A stretch of 27,625 bases of DNA, taken from assembly GCA_964389005.1 (NCBI GenBank), contig CAYMCV010000020.1, positions 1 to 27,625 of the forward strand, given 5' to 3'. Numbering within the stretch: position 1 is the stretch's first letter; each line of letters starts with the position of its first letter. This stretch comes from CAYMCV01 sp964389005 (GTDB lineage Bacteria; Bacillota; Clostridia; Lachnospirales; Lachnospiraceae). The notes below the pieces were generated by a model that worked only from the letters and a program-made list of their open reading frames with translations, made no database searches and was not told where the DNA came from. The position numbers and the translations under genes were made by a program. This document shows, piece after piece, positions 1-8,558 of this stretch.

Positions 1-1
1 T

Positions 2-439
2 TCCTGTACACCGGCAGGTATCATTGAACTATTAAAAAGAAGCAATATAACGATTTCCGGAAAGGAATGTGTCGTAATCGGAAGAAGCAATATTGTCGGA
101 AAGCCAATGTCAATACTGTTGTTAAAAGAGAACGGTACCGTTACTATTACACATTCGAAGACAGTTGATTTGCCTAAAATAACGAAAAGAGCAGATATTC
201 TGGTTGTTGCCATCGGTAAACCTGAAATGATTACTTCCGAGTATATCAAAGAAGGTGCTGTAGTCATTGATGTCGGAATCCACCGCAAAGAAGATAAGAA
301 ATATTGCGGAGACGTTCTGTTTGATGATGTAGCACCTCATTGTAGCCATATTACTCCGGTTCCGGGAGGAGTCGGACCTATGACGATTGCCATGTTAATG
401 AAGAACTGTGTGGAAAGTGTCTCATTACAGGGTAATTAG
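2..439 (+). CDS. folD: FolD, methylenetetrahydrofolate dehydrogenase/cyclohydrolase (5' truncated by window)
   Basis: This is the C-terminal half of the bifunctional enzyme that interconverts 5,10-methylene-, 5,10-methenyl- and 10-formyl-tetrahydrofolate in the cytosolic one-carbon pathway. The frame is open from base 2 and starts with the family motif (P)CTPAGIIELL. It continues with the NAD(P)-binding stretch VVIGRSNIVGKPMS and ends with the conserved PGGVGPMTIAMLMKN signature close to the TAG stop. About 145 residues are visible of a usual length near 280, so the N-terminal catalytic half lies before the window. The downstream gene follows after 17 bases, consistent with one operon. The folate product could feed methionine synthesis by metH further downstream, although no metF is seen here. 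Family identification is firm; only the 5' end is missing. Confidence 0.96.
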   Translation, partial: SCTPAGIIELLKRSNITISGKECVVIGRSNIVGKPMSILLLKENGTVTITHSKTVDLPKITKRADILVVAIGKPEMITSEYIKEGAVVIDVGIHRKEDKKYCGDVLFDDVAPHCSHITPVPGGVGPMTIAMLMKNCVESVSLQGN

Positions 440-456
440 AAAGAGCGGAGCGGCGT

Positions 457-2079
457 ATGAATTGTCCCAATTGCGGAAAGGAACTCAAAGAAGGGAAACT
501 GTATTGTGAGTATTGCGGTCAGGAAATACAGATGGTTCCCGATTTCGAGCCTGAAATTGAGATTACAATTGAAGAATCGTTACTGAATGTTGCAGAATCC
601 ATTTCGGAACCATCAATGGCAAGCACAAGGATAATGGAACCGATTTTTGTGAAACAACAGAAGGAATCTGCGCTTTTAGACAAAGAATTCGTGGCTGACG
701 AATTTGAGGAAGAAGACTTAACTTATACAGATGAGATTCTGCCCGATGATGATTTTTGGGATGTGAACGAAGCCATTGATTTTTCAAAAGGTGCTATGAC
801 ATGGCATAAGTTTCTAACCTTATGGAAAAAGAAAGTCGGTGTAAGAATCGGTGTCGGTTTTCTTGTTTTCATGCTTTGTGTCGGCATTGTATTTCTTGCG
901 ATTTTTATCACCAAGACAGTACGCAATAATTCATACGAGTATCAATATACGCAGGCAATGACTTATTCAGGTTCGGGAGATTATGCAACCGCTGTGGAAT
1001 TTATGGAGCGTGCCGTATTTCTTGATTCAACGAACACTCAAGCAAAATTGACGCTTGCGGATTTATATAACAAAAACGGCGAGACCGAGAATGCTATTTT
1101 GGTACTAAAAGAAGTGATTGCCTACAATGATGATAATGTTTTGACAGCATATACACAGTTGTTCCAAATATATACAGAAATTGGTTCGTATGATTTAATC
1201 AATCAGACGTTGGTTGCATGTGAAGACCCGAAAATTCGTGAGTCTTTTCAAGAGTACTTGGCGTTGCCTCCGGAATTCGGAATTGAAGAGGGAACTTACA
1301 ATGAAGTACAGCATCTAAAAATGACTGCCAATACCAAAGGAACCATATATTATACAATTGACGGTACACAACCGAGTATGGAATCTTCGATATATACGTC
1401 ACCGATTTATTTAGAGTCCGGCGCAATCACCGTCAGCGCGTATTTTGTGAATGAAAATGGGATGTCAAGCGACGTTGTAACCAAAAAGTATGTGATTGAT
1501 GTTTTGGTACCCGATGCACCGATTGTAATGCCGGAAAGTGGTGAGTATACATTACCAAATATGTTGATGGTTTCCGCCCCGGAAGGGTGCAAAGTCTATT
1601 ATACGATGGACCAAAGCGAACCGACCATTGACAGCGATGAATTTGTTGAACCGATTTGTATGCCACTTGGAACCACCAATTTTGCATTTGTTGCAATCGG
1701 TGAAGACAATATTCCGAGTGAAATTGTAAAAAGACAGTTCACATTAAATATGGAAACGAAAGTCACCGCAGCGGAAGCGGCTAATTTAGTTACCAATTAT
1801 CGATTTTCCCTGGGTGGTTTGACAGATACGGACGGGCATCTTGTCACGGTTGCTGGAAGACTTCTGTATTTGTGTAAAGGAGCAGTCGCAATTGATGGTG
1901 CGGCGTACTATTTTGTCGGCGAGTATTACGAAGACCCGGTAACATTGTCACAGATAAAAACAGGATTGCAATATGGTGTGAATGTGATGGACGGACAGGT
2001 CGTCAGTATGGAAATGGATGATTACGGTTATTATTATATCATTGAGGCCGTTACGGAACCAACGGTCACGGTTCAATGA
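457..2079 (+). CDS. Membrane protein with zinc ribbon, TPR-like region and chitobiase C-terminal-like (CHB_HEX_C_1) domains
   Basis: A 540-residue protein of unknown function. Residues 1-22 form a zinc ribbon (C3, C6, C17, C20). Residues 30-110 are acidic and low in complexity. One membrane helix lies at about 128-153, preceded by WKKKVGVR, which suggests a cytosolic N terminus and an exported C-terminal part. Residues 160-265 resemble TPR helices (YATAVEFMERAVFLDSTN). Two copies of a beta-sandwich repeat follow at about 272-349 and 351-430, each with a YYT(I/M)D-type core (TIYYTIDGTQPS, KVYYTMDQSEPT) typical of CHB_HEX_C_1 domains. The last ~105 residues form a separate unassigned domain. 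ATG is preceded by GGAG. The gene lies between folD and nfnA with 17- and 21-base gaps, so it is probably co-transcribed. An envelope sensing or scaffolding role is only a guess from the architecture. Confidence 0.85.
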   Translation: MNCPNCGKELKEGKLYCEYCGQEIQMVPDFEPEIEITIEESLLNVAESISEPSMASTRIMEPIFVKQQKESALLDKEFVADEFEEEDLTYTDEILPDDDFWDVNEAIDFSKGAMTWHKFLTLWKKKVGVRIGVGFLVFMLCVGIVFLAIFITKTVRNNSYEYQYTQAMTYSGSGDYATAVEFMERAVFLDSTNTQAKLTLADLYNKNGETENAILVLKEVIAYNDDNVLTAYTQLFQIYTEIGSYDLINQTLVACEDPKIRESFQEYLALPPEFGIEEGTYNEVQHLKMTANTKGTIYYTIDGTQPSMESSIYTSPIYLESGAITVSAYFVNENGMSSDVVTKKYVIDVLVPDAPIVMPESGEYTLPNMLMVSAPEGCKVYYTMDQSEPTIDSDEFVEPICMPLGTTNFAFVAIGEDNIPSEIVKRQFTLNMETKVTAAEAANLVTNYRFSLGGLTDTDGHLVTVAGRLLYLCKGAVAIDGAAYYFVGEYYEDPVTLSQIKTGLQYGVNVMDGQVVSMEMDDYGYYYIIEAVTEPTVTVQ

Positions 2080-2100
2080 ACGATATAGGAGGATTTCAGA

Positions 2101-2988
2101 ATGTACAAGATACGAAAAGCTCAGGAATTGACAACAAACATTTATTTGTTTGAGGTTGAAGCGAAACGATGCGCCTTATCCTGCGAACCGGGACAGTTTG
2201 TGATTGTTCGGACAAGCGACGAAGGAGAGCGTATTCCTTTGACAATATGCGACTACAATCGCAACGAAGGAACTGTTACGATAGTGGTACAGGTTATCGG
2301 CGCCGGAACGGGTGAAATGGCACATTTGCATAGCGGTGATTATTTTAGAGATTTTGTCGGTCCGTTGGGACAACCTTCCGAATTCATTCATATGGATGAA
2401 GAAGAATTAAAGAACAAAAAAATTCTCTTTGTTGCCGGCGGTTTGGGAACGGCACCGGTATATCCACAGGTGAAGTGGTTACACGAACACGGTGTTGAAG
2501 CCGATGTCATTGTTGGAGCCAAAACAAAAGACTTATTGATTATGGAAGATGAGATGAAAGCAGTTGCAGGAAATCTCTATATTACAACAGATGACGGTTC
2601 CTATCAGAGGAGCGGGATGGTTACGAAGGTCATTGAAGATTTATACGCAGAAGGTAAGACTTACGATGTATGCGTTGCAATCGGTCCGATGATAATGATG
2701 AAATTTGTCTGCTTGTTAACGAAAAAACTAAACTTGCATACAATTGTAAGTATGAATCCGATTATGGTTGACGGAACGGGAATGTGTGGAGCATGTCGTT
2801 TGACCGTCGGAAATGAAGTTAAGTTTGCTTGCGTCGACGGACCGGAATTTGACGGTCATTTGGTTAATTTTGACGAGGCGATGAAACGCCAACAGTTATA
2901 TAAAACTGCCGAGGGAAGAGCCTTTTTAAAACAAAAAGAGGGTAATACACACCACGGCGGATGCGGAAATTGCGGAGGTATAGAGTAA
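2101..2988 (+). CDS. nfnA: NfnA-type ferredoxin:NADP+ oxidoreductase subunit (FAD, [2Fe-2S])
   Basis: Small subunit of the cytosolic electron-bifurcating NADH-dependent reduced ferredoxin:NADP+ oxidoreductase. It is 295 residues, near the family length. A ferredoxin-reductase-like FAD domain occupies the N-terminal ~100 residues (RIPLTICDY, GAGTGEMAHL). An NAD-binding domain follows with VAGGLGTAPVYPQVK. The C-terminal iron-sulphur motif VDGTGMCGACRL...FACVDGPEFDG contains D224, C229, C232 and C244; in NfnA the [2Fe-2S] cluster is held by three Cys and one Asp. The tail HHGGCGNCGG is Cys/Gly rich and of unknown use. RBS AGGAGG precedes the ATG. The stop overlaps the nfnB start (TAATG). Databases often name this family a sulfide or dihydroorotate dehydrogenase-like protein. 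The nfnB neighbour makes NfnA the better call; no pyrD is adjacent. Confidence 0.9.
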   Translation: MYKIRKAQELTTNIYLFEVEAKRCALSCEPGQFVIVRTSDEGERIPLTICDYNRNEGTVTIVVQVIGAGTGEMAHLHSGDYFRDFVGPLGQPSEFIHMDEEELKNKKILFVAGGLGTAPVYPQVKWLHEHGVEADVIVGAKTKDLLIMEDEMKAVAGNLYITTDDGSYQRSGMVTKVIEDLYAEGKTYDVCVAIGPMIMMKFVCLLTKKLNLHTIVSMNPIMVDGTGMCGACRLTVGNEVKFACVDGPEFDGHLVNFDEAMKRQQLYKTAEGRAFLKQKEGNTHHGGCGNCGGIE

Positions 2989-4370
2989 TGGATGTATTAA
3001 AAAAAGTTCCCGTACGCGAACAAGATCCAAAAGAGCGTGCCAAGAATTTTGAGGAAGTATGCCTCGGATACAACAATGATGAAGCAATGTTGGAAGCCGA
3101 GAGATGCTTGAATTGTAAAAATGCTAAGTGTATTGAGGGATGTCCCGTATCAATTCATATTCCGAATTTTATTCGATGTGTCAAAGAAGGAAGAATTGCG
3201 GATGCATATCAAATTATTGCGGAATCAAGTTCCCTGCCGGCTGTTTGTGGTCGTGTATGTCCGCAGGAAAGCCAATGCGAAGGTAAATGTATCAGAGGTA
3301 TCAAGGGAGAACCGATTTCCATCGGTAAATTAGAGAGATTCGTTGCCGATTGGGCATTTGAAAATGAAGTTCATCCGGAAGGACCAAAGGAAAAGAACGG
3401 TAAAAAGGTTGCAGTCATCGGATCCGGTCCTTCGGGAATAACCTGTGCCGGCGATCTTGCCAAACTGGGCTATGACGTGACGGTTTTTGAGGCATTGCAT
3501 GAACTTGGCGGTGTTTTGGTATATGGGATACCGGAATTTCGTTTACCGAAGGAAAGAGTTGTCAGAAAAGAAATCGAAAATGTGATGTCGCTTGGCGTTA
3601 AATTTGAGACAAATGTAATCATAGGAAAAACAATTACAATCGATGAACTGTTAAATGATGAAGGATTTGACGCAGTATATATTGGTTCCGGTGCGGGACT
3701 TCCGAAGTTTATGGGAATTCCGGGAGAGAATGCAAACGGCGTATTTTCAGCAAACGAGTATTTAACAAGAAGTAATTTGATGAAAGCTTTCAAAGAAGGA
3801 TCGAATACACCGATTATGCGAGGCAAAAAAGTTGCAGTTGTTGGTGGCGGAAATGTTGCGATGGATGCAGCAAGAACCGCATTGCGATTGGGTTCGGAAG
3901 TTCATGTCATTTACAGAAGAAGTGAGGAAGAACTTCCTGCCAGAGTTGAAGAAGTGCATCATGCCAAAGAAGAAGGCGTTATTTTTAACCTTTTAACCAA
4001 TCCTGTAGAAATATTAACGAATGAAGATGGTTGGGTTAATGGAATAAAATGCATCAAAATGGAATTGGGTGAGCCGGATGAGTCGGGACGAAGAAGACCT
4101 GTTGAAGTTGCGGGCAGTGAATTTGTCATTGAAGTTGATGTGGTTATCATGTCACTCGGAACGTCTCCAAATCCAATGATTTCAACTACAACCAAAGGGC
4201 TTGAAATCAATAAAAGAAAATGCATTGTTGCCGACGAGACTTCGGGACAGACCACCAAAGAAGGTGTTTACGCAGGCGGTGATGCGGTAACAGGCGCCGC
4301 TACGGTTATTCTGGCCATGGGTGCCGGCAGAGCCGGAGCCAAGGGAATTCACGAGTTCCTTTCAAAATAA
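2988..4370 (+). CDS. nfnB: NfnB-type NADPH-dependent oxidoreductase (GltA/glutamate synthase small-subunit family)
   Basis: Large subunit of NfnAB, 460 residues from the ATG at 2988, which overlaps the nfnA stop (TAATG) and follows GGAGGT. I prefer this start to one nine codons upstream inside nfnA. The N-terminal region has two Cys groups for two [4Fe-4S] clusters: C40, C43, C48, C52 and C87, C91, C97, C101. An FAD-binding Rossmann motif GSGPSG is at 145-150. An NADPH-binding motif GGGNVAMDAAR is at 286-296, with the downstream Arg pair in VIYRRS. The C-terminal motif GVYAGGDAVTGAATV is the usual FAD-contact segment. The family also includes the glutamate synthase small subunit and is often named gltA, but no large gltB subunit is nearby and nfnA is, so bifurcation between NADH, NADPH and ferredoxin is the likely role. 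Confidence 0.9.
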   Translation: MDVLKKVPVREQDPKERAKNFEEVCLGYNNDEAMLEAERCLNCKNAKCIEGCPVSIHIPNFIRCVKEGRIADAYQIIAESSSLPAVCGRVCPQESQCEGKCIRGIKGEPISIGKLERFVADWAFENEVHPEGPKEKNGKKVAVIGSGPSGITCAGDLAKLGYDVTVFEALHELGGVLVYGIPEFRLPKERVVRKEIENVMSLGVKFETNVIIGKTITIDELLNDEGFDAVYIGSGAGLPKFMGIPGENANGVFSANEYLTRSNLMKAFKEGSNTPIMRGKKVAVVGGGNVAMDAARTALRLGSEVHVIYRRSEEELPARVEEVHHAKEEGVIFNLLTNPVEILTNEDGWVNGIKCIKMELGEPDESGRRRPVEVAGSEFVIEVDVVIMSLGTSPNPMISTTTKGLEINKRKCIVADETSGQTTKEGVYAGGDAVTGAATVILAMGAGRAGAKGIHEFLSK

Positions 4371-4400
4371 TTGTATTTTACACCAAGATTTTCATACAAT
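4371..4400 (+). promoter_or_regulatory. Possible sigma-A promoter for metH
   Basis: TTGTAT at 4371-4376 and TACAAT at 4395-4400, separated by 18 bases, directly after the nfnB stop codon. It is the only reasonable promoter in the 111-base gap before metH. If used, transcription starts near 4407 and the hairpin at 4425-4452 becomes part of the metH leader. Confidence 0.4.
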
Positions 4401-4424
4401 GGGAAGTTCCTATTGCATAACATC

Positions 4425-4453
4425 AAAGGCAGTTGATTTCTCAACTGCCTTTT
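4425..4453 (+). terminator. Strong hairpin between nfnB and metH (terminator or leader attenuator)
   Basis: A perfect 12-base stem, AAAGGCAGTTGA at 4425-4436 pairing with TCAACTGCCTTT at 4441-4452, with loop TTTC. Only one further T follows the stem, so the U-tract lies mostly inside it. It may end nfnAB transcription. It sits 29 bases before the metH ATG and after the candidate metH promoter, so it could instead act in the metH leader. Confidence 0.6.
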
Positions 4454-4481
4454 CGGGAATAAAGGAAATAGGGAAATTAAC

Positions 4482-6899
4482 ATGACAAACAAAGAATTTC
4501 AAACATGGATACAACAAAGAATTGTTTATTTGGACGGAGCGACAGGCTCAAATCTAATGAAATGCGGAATGCCTGCAGGTGTTTGTCCTGAATTGTGGAT
4601 TCTGGACCATCCGGAAGTATTCATTTCATTACAGAAAGCATACGTAGATGCAGGAAGCGATATCCTGTATGCTCCGACATTTGGCGCAAATCGCTGGAAA
4701 CTTGAAGAATATGGATTGAGTGATAAGGTGTCAGAGATGAACCATAGGCTGGTCTCATTATCGCAGACTGCAGCCCGGGGACGTGCAAAGATTGCCGGTG
4801 ATATCACAATGACAGGACGTCAACTTTCTCCAATCGGTACATCAGATTTTGAAGATCTGGTTTCTGTGTATCGTGAGCAAGCCGAAGCACTTGTTGACGC
4901 AGGCGTAGAATTGTTTGTGATTGAAACAATGATGAGTTTACAGGAAACAAGAGCTGCCGTTATTGCAATCAAAGAAGTCTGTGATTTGCCGATTTTTGCA
5001 ACATTGACATTTGCGGATGACGGAAGAACACTGTATGGAACAGATCCGGTGACTGCTGCCTTAACTTTGGAACATTTAGGAGTGGCGGCAATCGGAGCAA
5101 ACTGTTCGGCAGGACCTGATGTAATCTGTAAATTTATTAAACAAATGGCAGAAGTGGTGTCAATTCCGCTGATTGCAAAGCCGAATGCGGGATTGCCATT
5201 TGTAAATGATGCAGGTGAAACCTGTTATCATATGGATGCGGACATATTTGCAAAAGAAATGGTAAAAATCGTTCATTGCGGCGCAAACATCATCGGAGGA
5301 TGTTGCGGAACAACACCCGAATATATTCATAAATGCAAAGAATTACTTACGAATCAATTACCGATAGAAAAGAAACAGCCGTTCTTAAAGCGGGTATTGA
5401 CATCGGAACGAAGCAGTTTTGTTTTTGATTTAAACGATCGATTCTATGTAATTGGCGAAAGAATCAATCCGACAGGAAAGAAAAAACTACAGGTGGAATT
5501 ACGAGAAGGAATCTTTGATACCGTCATACAGTTTGCGGAAGAGCAGGAACAAAACGGTGCATCAATTCTTGACATCAATATGGGAATGGGTGGTTTAAAT
5601 GAGAAGGAAGCGATGCGACGTGCATTAAAAGAGGTTATGAGCGTCAGCAATTTACCTCTTTGTATCGACTCTTCCGACTGTGAAGTCATTGAAGATGCGT
5701 TACGAAGATATCCCGGCCGCGCATTGGTCAATTCTGTATCTTTAGAACCCGGCAAGGCAGAGCGTCTGCTACCTTTGATTCATAAATACGGTGCGATGTT
5801 CATTTTGTTGCCTCTATCGGAAGGCGGTTTACCGAAGTCGGCGGAAGAAAAGAAAGAGAACATAGAAAAACTGGTTGCGAAGGCGGCAACATACGGATTA
5901 AACAAAGAGGATATTATCGTAGACGGTTTGGTAACCACGGTATCCGCGAATTCAGCCGCGGCATTGGAAACACTTGAAACCATTACATATTGTAAAGAGA
6001 ACGGACTAGCAACCGTTTGCGGGTTATCCAATATTTCTTTCGGTTTACCGGAGCGAAGCAATGTCAACACTGCTTTTCTGACTGCTGCAATGATGCAGGG
6101 ATTAACCATGGCTATTTGCAATCCGTCGCAGTCGCAATTGATGAATGCAATTTTTGCAACCGATATGTTGATGAATAAACAAGGTGCAGATCTTAAATAT
6201 ATTGAAAAAATGACAGCAGATGGTTTGGAAGAATCCACCATGCCTCTTCAAGCAGCGGAGGCAAAAACAGACATTCGCTTTATGCTTCATAACGCTGTCA
6301 TGAAGGGAAACTCTGCGATGGCAGTCGCCAAGGCGAGAGAATTACTGGAACAAGGTGCGAATGCGGAGACATTGTTGAATGAGATTCTGCTTCCTGCAAT
6401 ACAGGAAGTTGGTGAATTGTTTAACCAAGGGAAGTATTTCTTACCGCAATTAATCGCCAGTGCGAATGCAATGAAAGATGCAATTTCAGTGTTGGAGCCA
6501 CATATGCAAAATGGGCAGGAAACTGACATAAAGACTACAGTGGTCATAGCAACTGTGAAGGGCGATATTCATGATATTGGTAAGAATTTGGTTTCTTTGA
6601 TGTTGAAGAATAACGGTATGCGAGTCATTGATCTCGGAAAAGATGTACCAAAAGAAGAAATTATACAAACTGCGATTGCAGAAAATGCAGATATTATTGC
6701 ATTGTCTGCATTAATGACAACAACGATGGGAGAAATGCAGAGAATCGTTCATTCGGTTAAGGAACAACAGTTGCCGATGAAAGTTATCATCGGAGGAGCG
6801 GTTACAACACAGGAATATGCCGATGAAATCGGTGCTGACGGATACTCCAAAGATGCGGCGCAAGCAGTTGAAGTTGTTTTGAAACTGATGGAAAGATAG
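4482..6899 (+). CDS. metH: MetH, cobalamin-dependent methionine synthase (short form without reactivation domain)
   Basis: Transfers a methyl group from methyl-tetrahydrofolate via cobalamin to homocysteine, making methionine. Domains in order: homocysteine S-methyltransferase barrel at about 1-300, with zinc ligands C208 (GANCSAGP) and C274/C275 (GGCCGTTP); pterin-binding barrel from about 320 (YVIGERINPTGKKKL, ASILDINMGMGG) to about 580; helical B12 cap at about 590-670; and the Rossmann B12 domain with DIHDIGKNLV, where H697 is the expected lower cobalt ligand. At 805 residues it lacks the C-terminal AdoMet-binding activation domain of the ~1200-residue E. coli enzyme, which is usual in Clostridia. 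ATG at 4482 follows AGGGAAA. ilvB follows 14 bases after the stop. A corrinoid methyltransferase of other specificity is less likely, because both zinc motifs and the pterin domain are intact. Confidence 0.94.
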   Translation: MTNKEFQTWIQQRIVYLDGATGSNLMKCGMPAGVCPELWILDHPEVFISLQKAYVDAGSDILYAPTFGANRWKLEEYGLSDKVSEMNHRLVSLSQTAARGRAKIAGDITMTGRQLSPIGTSDFEDLVSVYREQAEALVDAGVELFVIETMMSLQETRAAVIAIKEVCDLPIFATLTFADDGRTLYGTDPVTAALTLEHLGVAAIGANCSAGPDVICKFIKQMAEVVSIPLIAKPNAGLPFVNDAGETCYHMDADIFAKEMVKIVHCGANIIGGCCGTTPEYIHKCKELLTNQLPIEKKQPFLKRVLTSERSSFVFDLNDRFYVIGERINPTGKKKLQVELREGIFDTVIQFAEEQEQNGASILDINMGMGGLNEKEAMRRALKEVMSVSNLPLCIDSSDCEVIEDALRRYPGRALVNSVSLEPGKAERLLPLIHKYGAMFILLPLSEGGLPKSAEEKKENIEKLVAKAATYGLNKEDIIVDGLVTTVSANSAAALETLETITYCKENGLATVCGLSNISFGLPERSNVNTAFLTAAMMQGLTMAICNPSQSQLMNAIFATDMLMNKQGADLKYIEKMTADGLEESTMPLQAAEAKTDIRFMLHNAVMKGNSAMAVAKARELLEQGANAETLLNEILLPAIQEVGELFNQGKYFLPQLIASANAMKDAISVLEPHMQNGQETDIKTTVVIATVKGDIHDIGKNLVSLMLKNNGMRVIDLGKDVPKEEIIQTAIAENADIIALSALMTTTMGEMQRIVHSVKEQQLPMKVIIGGAVTTQEYADEIGADGYSKDAAQAVEVVLKLMER

Positions 6900-6913
6900 A
6901 AACGGAGAAGCGT

Positions 6914-8533
6914 ATGAAAGGTTCAATGGCAATTGTAAAATGTCTGGAAGCAGAAGGGGTTAAATGCGTATTTGGATATCCCGGTATTGCTGTCTGTCCA
7001 CTATTTGACAGCTTATTGGATTCGCATATTTCTCCTGTTTTGGTCAGAAATGAACAGAATGCCGCACATTCCGCAAGCGGATATGCAAGAACAAGCGGTA
7101 AAATCGGTGTATGCATCGCATCATCCGGCCCGGGTGCCACCAACTTAATTACAGGAATTGCAACCGCATTTGCCGACAGCATTCCGCTGATTTGTATTAC
7201 AGGTCAGGTGAAAAGTGAGCATATCGGGAGCGATATGTTTCAAGAAGCTGACATTGTCGGGGCAACGGAATCCTTTGTAAAATACAGTTATTTGGTCAAA
7301 AACGTGAATGACATTCCGCGTGTTATGAAAGAAGCTTTTTATATTGCGCAAACAGGAAGAAAAGGTCCGGTATTGATTGATATGCCGATTGATATACAGA
7401 AAGATGAAATTACGTCATTTACTTATCCGGAAGAGGTTCATTTACGAACTTATAAACCGACAGTCAAAGGTCATTCGGTTCAAATCAAGAAAGTCATGAT
7501 GGAACTTGAAAAGGCACAACGACCGATTCTTTGTGTTGGCGGCGGAGTTATTTTAAGCGGTGCCCAAAAAGAAATCATTCAGTTTGCAGAAAAAATCAAG
7601 TTACCAATGGTGTCAACGATGATGGGAATCGGTGTTTTACCATCCAATCATTTTTTGAACATCGGGATGGTAGGCAATAATGGTAAAAAATATGCCAATC
7701 GTGCCATCAACGAGTCGGATGTTCTTATTATGGTTGGCGCACGTGTCGCAGACAGAGCGGTCAAACAACCGGATCTCGTGATGCAGAATAAAGTATTGAT
7801 TCACATTGATATCGATCCTGCCGAAATCGGAAAGAATGCCGGTCCTTCCATTCCGCTCGTCGGAGATGCGAAGAATATATTCCGCGAATTGAATCGATAT
7901 GAGGCTGATATGGATTTTAGCGATTGGCTCTCCACTTTGGAAGATTACAAGAACGCATGTCAACCGAAGGACGAATTGAATGAGCAAAACATAACGCCTT
8001 CTGAAATTGTACGAATATTGTCGCAACAATTACCGGATGACGCCATATATGTCGCAGATGTCGGGCAGAATCAGATTTGGTCCTGCAATCACTACATTGT
8101 GAAAAAAGGTAAATTCCTGACATCCGGAGGTATGGGAACCATGGGTTATTCCATTCCGGCTGCAATCGGTGCCAAAATGGCGGCAGCGGAGAAGTGTGTA
8201 GTGGCAGTGTGCGGTGATGGGTCTTTTCAAATGGCATTGCCGGAATTGGCAACGCTGATTCAAGAACACTTAAATGTCAAAATACTTGTAATGAATAATC
8301 AGTGTCTGGGAATGATTAGAGAATACCAACACAAGTATTATGAGAATCGGTATACGATGTATGATTTATCTGCGGGACCGAATCTTCAAAAGATAGCCGA
8401 AGCATATGGGATTAATTACATGTGTCTGAAGGGTGACGATGACATAGAACGTACAATGAGGGTTTTTTTAACTAAAAATGAACCTGTCATTTTGGAATGC
8501 ATGATTGATTCCGCGGGATTTACCGCATCATAA
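6914..8533 (+). CDS. ilvB: IlvB, acetolactate synthase large (catalytic) subunit
   Basis: ThDP-dependent enzyme condensing two pyruvates (or pyruvate and 2-oxobutyrate) to acetohydroxy acids, the first common step of valine, leucine and isoleucine synthesis. It is 539 residues, slightly short for the family. The N-terminal PYR domain contains GYPG and the catalytic glutamate E47 (RNEQNA), followed by SSGPGATN. The central domain carries LCVGGGV. The C-terminal PP domain has the ThDP motif beginning GDGSFQM at 434 and ending in NNQ. The downstream ACT-domain subunit after 25 bases supports the regulated biosynthetic enzyme rather than a catabolic AlsS or another ThDP enzyme. ATG is preceded by GGAGAAG. 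No T-box or leucine-rich leader peptide is seen in the 14-base gap after metH, so control probably comes from the metH promoter or further upstream. Confidence 0.9.
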   Translation: MKGSMAIVKCLEAEGVKCVFGYPGIAVCPLFDSLLDSHISPVLVRNEQNAAHSASGYARTSGKIGVCIASSGPGATNLITGIATAFADSIPLICITGQVKSEHIGSDMFQEADIVGATESFVKYSYLVKNVNDIPRVMKEAFYIAQTGRKGPVLIDMPIDIQKDEITSFTYPEEVHLRTYKPTVKGHSVQIKKVMMELEKAQRPILCVGGGVILSGAQKEIIQFAEKIKLPMVSTMMGIGVLPSNHFLNIGMVGNNGKKYANRAINESDVLIMVGARVADRAVKQPDLVMQNKVLIHIDIDPAEIGKNAGPSIPLVGDAKNIFRELNRYEADMDFSDWLSTLEDYKNACQPKDELNEQNITPSEIVRILSQQLPDDAIYVADVGQNQIWSCNHYIVKKGKFLTSGGMGTMGYSIPAAIGAKMAAAEKCVVAVCGDGSFQMALPELATLIQEHLNVKILVMNNQCLGMIREYQHKYYENRYTMYDLSAGPNLQKIAEAYGINYMCLKGDDDIERTMRVFLTKNEPVILECMIDSAGFTAS

Positions 8534-8558
8534 GACGAAGTATAAGGAGGACCTGTTT

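Noticed and set aside
4371..4481. SAM or cobalamin riboswitch before metH
   Set aside because: The gap is only 111 bases, and apart from one simple hairpin none of the conserved riboswitch core elements is visible.
5780..6241. A 153-codon minus-strand frame inside metH
   Set aside because: metH is intact with conserved motifs across this segment; the antisense frame has no RBS, domain or promoter.
6900..6913. T-box or leader-peptide attenuator before ilvB
   Set aside because: Only 14 bases separate metH and ilvB, far too short for either.
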